From NCBI GenBank assembly GCA_033439685.1, contig JAUEDM010000003.1, forward strand, positions 4,742,001 through 4,806,000: 64,000 nucleotides of DNA, written 5' to 3'. Below the pieces are notes generated by a model. It was given only the letters and a program-made list of their open reading frames with translations. It was not told the origin of the DNA and searched no databases. The position numbers and the translations under genes were made by a program. The stretch is from Apodospora peruviana. Taxonomy: Eukaryota > Ascomycota > Sordariomycetes > Sordariales > Lasiosphaeriaceae. Of the stretch, positions 57,006 through 64,000 are shown piece by piece (position 1 is the first letter of the stretch; each line of letters starts with the position of its first letter).

Positions 57006-59524
57006 TGTGGGATCTCAAGTTGTCGAATTCGGTTGCGGCGGCTTGGGTTGGGATTTACGCCATCTAGGGTGGCCCTCGGTATCTGTTTACCTTCTCATGA
57101 GGAAGGCCAAATGCAAATGCGACTGAGACGAGAGTTCGCTTTTGGGGTTGAGGCTTGAGGTTCGGCGATCGGGTCAAAGGGCACAGGGCACGAAGCAAGG
57201 GATACTTAGCCCTGCAGGGAGGGGTGCGGCGGCTTTGACGAAATGAATCGTCGCGTGTCTCGGAGGGGTACGGGAGCCGAAGATATTGTTGAACAAGATA
57301 AAGATGGTCGAGTCTGGCGAGAATGGGCGGGAGGCAAAGCGCGACGATGTTTCTTCCTGCTGTGGGTGACCGGTTTAAGAACTTGGGGCCGTTATTGAAT
57401 TGTTGAAGTGCCTCCTCAGCAGGGTCCAACGGCGAGTTCTAGGCGGCGGCGAGTTGCGGTGGACCGTGGTGCGGACCCGAGGTGGACAGAAAAGTGGACC
57501 CAGTGCACGAGCCCTAGCCGCTGTCAGCTGTATGTTCTTTCCACCTGGCGTGGTCGTGGCTCATCACTCGTGTGAGGTCATCTCGAGCGGGATGTTAATT
57601 GTTTGCAATAAAGGCTCGGCGTGTCAGCAAAAAAGAGGTCGCTGATCCTCCGATAACGCACAATGTATACTTGTACCATGTCATGATTTTATAAAAAGGC
57701 AGTTTGCATTTCATACCAGATTCCAGCGCTTTGATCCGTGAATGCAAGGCCCCGGAGACTGTTTAATGAACCTTCAACAGATCATTGCCAACAAGTTCAT
57801 TGACGCGATACAAACTCAACCCGAAAGAACCTTCCTGATCATCGGCGAACATCTCTTCTTATATGGAAAAAGGAAGATTCATTAATTTATTTCCCCGTCT
57901 ACACCATTCTATGGTATATAGTAGCTATCGAATACTTTACAAAGGTCCAGCTCGTGACTTTTCACGGCACCTGGTAGCCATCCTGGAAATACTCATTTAC
58001 GCAGCAAATATCCGTTGTAAAGACCGTTTTAAGCCCTAGCAGCCAATCACAAAATATGTCACAGACAAGGAAGCTTACAAGGTTTTGTAAGGTACCCGAT
58101 GGCTACTATTTACCGTGGAATGGTGTATCAACTAAGGTACTTTGTCTTGATATTTTCCACTTCTAATGCAACGCCTTATCGGCTTTTGAGGTTAAGGTTT
58201 GACCGAGACCCTTGCCCGTTTAAAGCAGACGATCCAATGCTTGGTACGAATATAAAAGAAAGCGGAATGTAACTTCAACAAGAGAGATACCTAATACTCT
58301 CAGAGCGAATCAGAAGAAAGTAATGGTATATCTTGCACCAGATTCTAGACCTAGACAAAGTTCCACGTTAAAACCAATATCGGATGCCTGGTAACTAAAA
58401 ACTCAAGAGTATCTCAGCGACCTACTGGTATTTAACCCCTTCATGATTGCTTTCAAGGCCCCGGTCTGGATATGAAAGCATGGATTGTTTGATACACACC
58501 ATATATTTCAACATGTTCATGTGATTTTCACACCGACGTCCTTTGGTGAGGTACAACAAGGGGAACCGTTGGAAGCTATCATCTACAGTTCATTCGATAA
58601 GCCAGTTGGTGCGGGGAGCAGGTGAGACACCGCCGCCTCCGCTGACGTGGTGCCAACTCACCGGCTGAGTTGGTGAGATCTATATCCCTCAGATCTGCTG
58701 GTGATGTTCACATCGGGTGCTTCACAAATACACTAATTAGCTTGCGGTGATTCTGGATATTTATCTGTTTGCAGAATATTGTTTGGATGCGTGCGACGGG
58801 TCGATCAAGATGTTCTGGTCCTTGGTGGATGGCATGCATACCAGCCAAGAACACGTCCAGTCTCTGAGCCAATCAAATGCTTGGATCCGGATGTCGCAGA
58901 AGCAAAACGGTTGGCATCTCAAGCTTGATGACGTCCTTGGGCTGGACCATGTGCGTCACACTAAAACAAGTCGACCATCCCACCGCGACCGAGAATCATG
59001 GATGGAATCGCCTAGCAAATTCGTGACGTGCATGACAAACAAAAGAGCGCACAAAGAAGTTGCAGGAAATCGATGCGTCAACATAGAAATGGAATAGTAG
59101 ACAACCACCTACAGCGCTTTGTGAAATACTCTGATATTTGACGGCAACACGGCAGTTAGTTGTTGTTTCAAAGATTATAGCGGATCTGGAGTGCCCCTCA
59201 TCGATTTCCGACAGACGGAAAGCCCCCTGCATTTTCTCGCTAAAGCCGTCCCGACGCCTGTGACATCGTCCGAGCTTGCATCAGAGCAGGCCCACCTTAT
59301 CTTTTCCGTTGATGTTTTGGCCGTTTTCCCGGATTCGCGAAATGGAAACTGCCCTCTCACACTTCACACATCTCACCGCACGACAACCATCGACGACGTC
59401 CGACAACCCATCGGCCAACGGTAAACTCACGCGATCGAACACAACTGGTCGATCCCAAAATACTCGTGGACGTCTTGGTTGTTTCCTTGCCTTTCCTCAG
59501 CCTGGCGCTGAACCGCCTTGCACC
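57006..59524. promoter_or_regulatory. Divergent intergenic region
   Basis: About 2.5 kb between Doa10 and the She10-like gene, which are divergent. The centre (57.6-59.1 kb) is AT-richer and contains only short frames. From 59276 to 59524 the frame leading into the She10-like gene is open and contains an earlier ATG at 59341, so this stretch could be leader or N-terminal coding sequence. Confidence 0.4.
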
Positions 59525-62500
59525 ATGGAGGACAAAAACGGTGTGCTCAAGGCGCCCAAAGCCATGAATGGCGTCAACGGCAACATCAAGTCGGCCCTCA
59601 ATGGCCATGCCGTCGGCCCCCGGAAGAGAATAGTAGCCAGTAGTGGACCCGGACTGCTGGCTCGCAGCTTCAGCATTGTTGCCAGGTAAGCAAGCTTTTG
59701 TGTCCGCCCTTCGTACCCAAACCTGCCACTGATTTCCTGCTCGACAGGCTCCTGACCTGGTACTCCATCTTCACCATTCTGCTTCGATGTCCTTCCAACC
59801 TCGACGCTTGCGATGAATCCTCCCCTCGGATTTGCAAGTCGTATTTCCAGCTCAAGAACACCGTTGTGCCGCACCTCGAGCCATACTACGACATTTACGC
59901 AGCGCCGTATGTGGAGTTGGTGCGACCATACTACAACACTGTCGACCAGAAGGTCATCACCCCTGGGTGGGGATATGCGAAGAAATATGGGGCTCCACGC
60001 GTTGAGCAAGTACAAGCGCTTGGAAAGATGCAATGGGAAAAGAGCTTCCAGCCCCAAATCGCCAGGTATCAACACCTTGTCAAGGCACAGTATGATCAGA
60101 ATCTCGCCCCGCATGTCGATAGAGTGTCGGGCGCCGTCGGACCGTACTACGACATCGCGCGGACGAACGCTCTGCAGACGTACCACGAACTGTTGCTGCC
60201 CTCTTACCAATACGTCCAGCCGTATGCTCAGCAAGCCTATCAGCACACTTCGGCCTTCACCACGGGCACAGCTGTCCCAACCGCTCTTTGGGCCTGGAAC
60301 AAGACTTATATCTTTCTTGATGGGACCATCTGGCCCCAGATTAGGGTCATGTATGTCGAAAATGTTGAACCCCAGCTCGTCAAGATTGGTCAACGCCTGG
60401 GCCGTCACAGCAATGGCAAGAAAGCGGTATCGAAAGCGTTTGCAGAGGTCTCGAGGTACGTTTTCTACAGTCTGTTCATTGTATTGATAATAGGCACTAG
60501 CTAACTGGCCACAGCTCGGCCACTAAGGTGCCATCGGCGTTCCTGAAGCCCTCGTCTGCGATTTCCTCGACCACCACGACGTCAAACGTGGCGTATACGA
60601 CCCCCACAACGACTTCGGTGCCCACTCAGGAGGTTTTGAGCACCGTCGAGTCCGTCCGGACCCGGTCCGGTGCTGAGCCCGTGTCTGCCCCAGAGGCTGA
60701 TGAGGCACTTGAGAAGGAGGATCCGGTCCGCCGCACGGCCAGAGAAACCGTCGCCGAGGATCTCAAGGACTGGCAAGAGAGGTACACAAAGGCCGCCGAT
60801 GAGGGTGCAGCTGAGATTGAGGAGAAGGTTTCAGAGATCACCAAAAGGATGATTCGGCGGAATGCTAGGGTCATGGGCAAGTCTCTCCTCGAGCAGCTGC
60901 AAACTACCGTTGTGTCGGAATTGGTTACTCTCCGCCGCAATATTCTCCAAGCGGTGGGGGCCGTGGCCAAGGGGAATGCTAAGCAGGAGGATGGCCAGGA
61001 GGAAATTGTGACCGCTGTCCGTCGCGCTGGGCTGGCAATCAAGGAGAAGGCCCAAGATGTGCGCACATGGCGGGAAAACTACGAGTCGGAGATGAAGGCG
61101 GCTATCACCAAAGCGGCTGAAACCCACTTCTCCATCCTGGACAACATTCGGGATTTGGCTCTGCAAAAGATTGGCATGAAGTGGGCCTGGATGGACGGAG
61201 TGACCTACAAAGACTGGGCCAAATACCACGAGCTCAAGGGCCGGCTCGACGAGTGGAAGGGTGACCTGGAGAGCGTCATTGTCAACCATCCCGGCCTCGA
61301 AGCTGCCCAGCTGGAAGGCGCCAACATCGAGGATGAGGCCATGAAAACTGCAGCATCTGCTGCCAAGGAGCTCGCCCGCCTGAAGCAAGTGGCAACCTGG
61401 AAGCTTGTTTCTGCCGACGACACGCCCGAGTTTGACAGCACCCTCATGCAACAAGCCGCTGAGGCCGCCGAGGCCGCAAAGCAAGCTGTTGCCAATGTGA
61501 TTGACAAGGTTGACGATGCGGCTGAAGGCGTGAAGGATAGTGTTGTGGAGCAGGTCGAGGCAGGCACAGATCTCGCAAAGGAAGCTATCAGCGCCGCTAC
61601 TTCTCTGGTTAGCCCTGAATCTAGTACCAACGACGCCGCCGGCACCGAAGCAACTGAATCTGCCAAGAGTGTCGTATCCGAGGAGCTCTCTAGCGTCGTT
61701 GAGCCTGTCTCCGAGGCGACACCCAGCGTTGAGGAAGCCGTCGAGGAGTCCAGCGCACCTGCGACTGAGCACACACCTGACCTCGCATCCACTGTCGTTT
61801 TGAAGGAGACCCCGATCTTTGTTGGTAACACCACTGAGGCTGAAGTCGATGACCCTGCACCCGTTGAACTGCCTACCGAGGAGGAGGATGTGGAAGAGCC
61901 TGAAATTATCGCCACGGCCGAAGCGTCGCCATTGTCCGCAGCTACGGTCAAGCCCGCTTTTCTTGGCGCCGCCGCTCAGAAGGTCCCAGTTCGCAAGATC
62001 ATCCTCGACGATGATATCGAGGATGATGCTTCAAATCCCCTGGAGTCCCTGCGCGATGACTTGATGGGGGCATACTCGGCCGCCTTATCTCACGCGAACG
62101 ACCAATACTCCACGGCGCTTTCTGTCGTGTCGGTGCAGATCCATGGTACTCCCAAGCCAGCTCACGAACAGATGCTTGCTTCTGTCACATCTGCCTACAG
62201 TAACGCCATGGCTTCGGCAAGCTCACGCATGGATGACGCCCTTAAGGCTGCTTCGCAGCTGTACAGCGGCACCCCAACGACGAAAAATATTATGCCTACC
62301 ATCCCTGCTATGCCTACTATGCCTGCCGTGTCTCTACCGTCCATTCCGACCGTCGAGTGGGCTAGAATTGAGTCCATTGCTTCGGAGAGACTCCAGCAAG
62401 GTCGTGCTTGGGCTGAGGAGCAATACGAGAACGCAAAGATTGCGGCAGGCCTTGCGACTCCCACGCCATCAACGCCGTCCGAGCATGTGAACAAGATGCT

Positions 62501-63428
62501 CGAGAATGCCAAGTTCAACTATTATGCCGGTCTCGGCGTGGCGCATGACAGGTACTCCGAGTTTATGGCCGCCGCATCTTCGGCTTTGAGTTCCATGACC
62601 GCCACTCCTACACCAACGGATCTTGCCGGCTCTGCGTCATCCGCTGCGTCTGTAGCAAGCGAGTCGGCCGCTTCGGTTGCATCTGTTGTTGGTGAGAACG
62701 TATCTTCAGTTGCTGCGGCTGGTTATGAAAATGCCGCATCCGCTGCTGCCGCAGGCTACGACAATGTCTCTGCCGCCGCCGCAGCTGGCTATGACAATGC
62801 CGCCTCTATTGCTGCGGCCGGCTATGACAACGCTGCCTCTGCTGCTGCCGCTGGTTATGGCAATGCTGCCTCTGTTGCTGCCGCTGGCTATGACAATGCT
62901 GCCTCCGCTGCTTCCGCTGTCTCCGACAACGCCGCCGCCGCCGCCGACAAGGCTTCAGAGAGCTGGGATGCGGTCGTGGCCCAGATCAGCCTCCAGGTAT
63001 ATGGCGCGCCGACACCAACCCCTTGGTACGCAGGCGTTTACAACGCTGCTGGCGATTATGCTGCCTCGGCCACCAGCGCTGCGGGTGAAGGCGCTGCATC
63101 TGTCACCAGTGCGGCAGATACGTATGCCGCTGCTGTGTCAGACAGAGCTGCGGAGCAGTACTCGTCGGTCAGCAGCATCGTGTCAGAACTCCTGCACGGA
63201 AAGGAGCCGACTTTCTCAGAGAGTGTCCTCTCGCGCCTGAGTGCTGCTTACGTGACGGGTGTCTCGTCCGCCTCGAGCGTCGCTAGCGCCGCGCAGGCAA
63301 CAGCAGCATCCGCTGCTGCCGATGCCAGCGAGGCGGTCAAGAGCGTCGGCGAGAAGGCCGCTAGTGCGGCGAGCGAGGCAGCTGATGCTGTCAAGGAGAA
63401 GGTGGACCATGTGAGGGATGAATTGTAG
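59525..63428 (+). CDS. She10/Osw7-like protein with Ala-rich repeats (1260 aa)
   Basis: Three exons: 59525-59685, 59748-60455 and 60515-63428; introns are 62 and 59 nt, phase 2. The ATG at 59525 (MEDKNGVLKAP) is preferred; an in-frame ATG at 59341 would add 61 residues. A hydrophobic segment at about 55-68 (LLTWYSIFTILLRC) may anchor the protein in the ER or be a late signal. Residues 70-290 are Tyr/Pro-rich (EPYYDIYAAPYVELVRPYY). The region near 335-440 (LKDWQERYTKAADEGAAEI, then KMIRRNARVMGKSLLEQL) matches the She10/Osw7 family of yeast spore-wall proteins, coiled-coil in character. After an acidic Ser/Glu/Ala linker comes an Ala-rich C-terminus with an 11-residue tandem repeat at 1023-1099 and longer modules ending in GTPKP, GTPTT or GAPTPT. 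In ascomycete genomes such proteins are often mislabelled as homeobox hoxa13-like; no homeobox is present. Confidence 0.8.
62712..62942 (+). repeat. 33-bp coding minisatellite, seven units
   Basis: Seven in-frame 33-base units encode AAAGYDNAAS-like 11-mers, with Gly-Tyr spaced exactly 33 bases apart at 62721, 62754, 62787, 62820, 62853 and 62886. The seventh unit (from 62910) has lost Gly-Tyr. Synonymous codon differences between units show that they are old or selected at protein level. Confidence 0.9.
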
Positions 63429-64000
63429 GTTGTCTAGTTCGTCAACTATAGTACCGGACTTGAGGCGGAGAGAAGGAGGGCAGATTCTGTTGATGCACCG
63501 TGCACGATGGGATACGAGATATAATGATAATCCAAGCTACGGAACTGAACGGAACGTAACGCAATATGTGTGATGCCGAGAGGGGGTGGTCAATTGTCTG
63601 GTGGCATGGGATTCTGGCGGTCGATATAGGTGTTCTGCGCTGGCGGGACCGGCTCTCGTTCCTCCTCACCAGGGGCGCAAGGGCGAAGGGACATGGGAAG
63701 ATATGACTCTCCTTTGTTGTGTGACCCTTTTTATACATTTTTGTGTCGTCTATTTATACCCGCCCGACGATCATTCCATCGCATCAGAATATTTTTTATC
63801 GTTGTTGTTTGCTTGGTTCTGTTTTGCGATTCATGTTTCCCATTCATGAAGATTGCACGCACGAGTAGCGAGAGAGCACGTCTCACAGCGGGTGTCTTTT
63901 TCTTTTCATGTTTTGCTTTTCTGTTCCGTATGCTGGTAAAGGCTGGACTGGTGGTTGGTATATTTGTATCTTTATAAGGGACGTCAGTAGGTAGCTAGAA
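63429..64000. other. 3' flank of the She10-like gene
   Basis: About 570 bases to the window edge. The T-rich 63720-63850 stretch is probably 3' untranslated or terminator sequence. No further gene is supported. Confidence 0.5.

Noticed and set aside
58747..59097. 116-codon plus-strand frame
   Set aside because: No recognisable domain in an AT-rich intergenic stretch, with no splice partners.
59525..63428. Homeobox transcription factor
   Set aside because: Ala-rich repeats can match homeobox proteins by composition, but no homeodomain is present.
1..64000. CRISPR array, intact transposon or virus-derived genes
   Set aside because: No regularly spaced repeats, transposase, reverse transcriptase or capsid motif was seen on either strand.

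Overview
The window reads as nuclear DNA of a filamentous ascomycete, most likely a Sordariomycete or close relative. Genes are spaced by 0.4-2.5 kb and carry short introns (58-120 nt) with GT..AG ends and CTGAC/CTAAC-like branch sites. There is a class II hydrophobin, a tRNA-Ile with an intron, and several secreted plant-polymer or protein-degrading enzymes. I support 17 protein-coding loci (one a pseudogene) plus the tRNA. All exon structures were built by hand from splice signals and reading-frame continuity.

Layout. 0.6-4.1 kb (+): a broken gene for a single-chain SbcD-SbcC (Mre11-Rad50-like) nuclease/ATPase. 4.6-5.6 kb (-): secreted parallel beta-helix protein. 7.3-16.9 kb (+): a 3196-residue DUF6606/DUF3638/DUF3645 protein with SecA/SF2-helicase-like motifs. 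19.3-19.8 kb (+): class II hydrophobin. 20.6-21.8 kb (-): GH10 endoxylanase. 23.2-24.5 kb (-): mitochondrial helical protein of unknown role. 25.3-27.7 kb (-): four-exon polytopic membrane protein of unknown role. 28.4-29.7 kb (-): LanC-like zinc protein. 31.3-32.7 kb (+): CorA-like membrane protein. 32.9-33.0 kb (-): tRNA-Ile(AAU). 33.4-36.4 kb (-): large secreted subtilase with a PA domain. 38.8-40.4 kb (-): secreted type-B carboxylesterase. 41.3-41.8 kb (+): mitochondrial BolA3-type protein. 43.8-44.3 kb (+): small six-cysteine secreted protein. 44.7-46.3 kb (-): AA7-type FAD oxidase. 48.5-50.1 kb (-): Mae1-like dicarboxylate transporter. 51.7-57.0 kb (-): Doa10/Ssm4 RING-CH ubiquitin ligase. 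59.5-63.4 kb (+): She10/Osw7-like protein with alanine-rich tandem repeats.

How the genes relate. There is no clear biosynthetic cluster. The housekeeping loci (BolA, Doa10, mitochondrial protein, tRNA) are ordinary. The secreted loci (beta-helix, hydrophobin, xylanase, subtilase, carboxylesterase, small cysteine-rich protein) suggest a plant- or litter-associated life style. The most unusual items are the decayed one-chain SbcCD-like gene and the helicase-like motif set in the giant DUF3638 protein.
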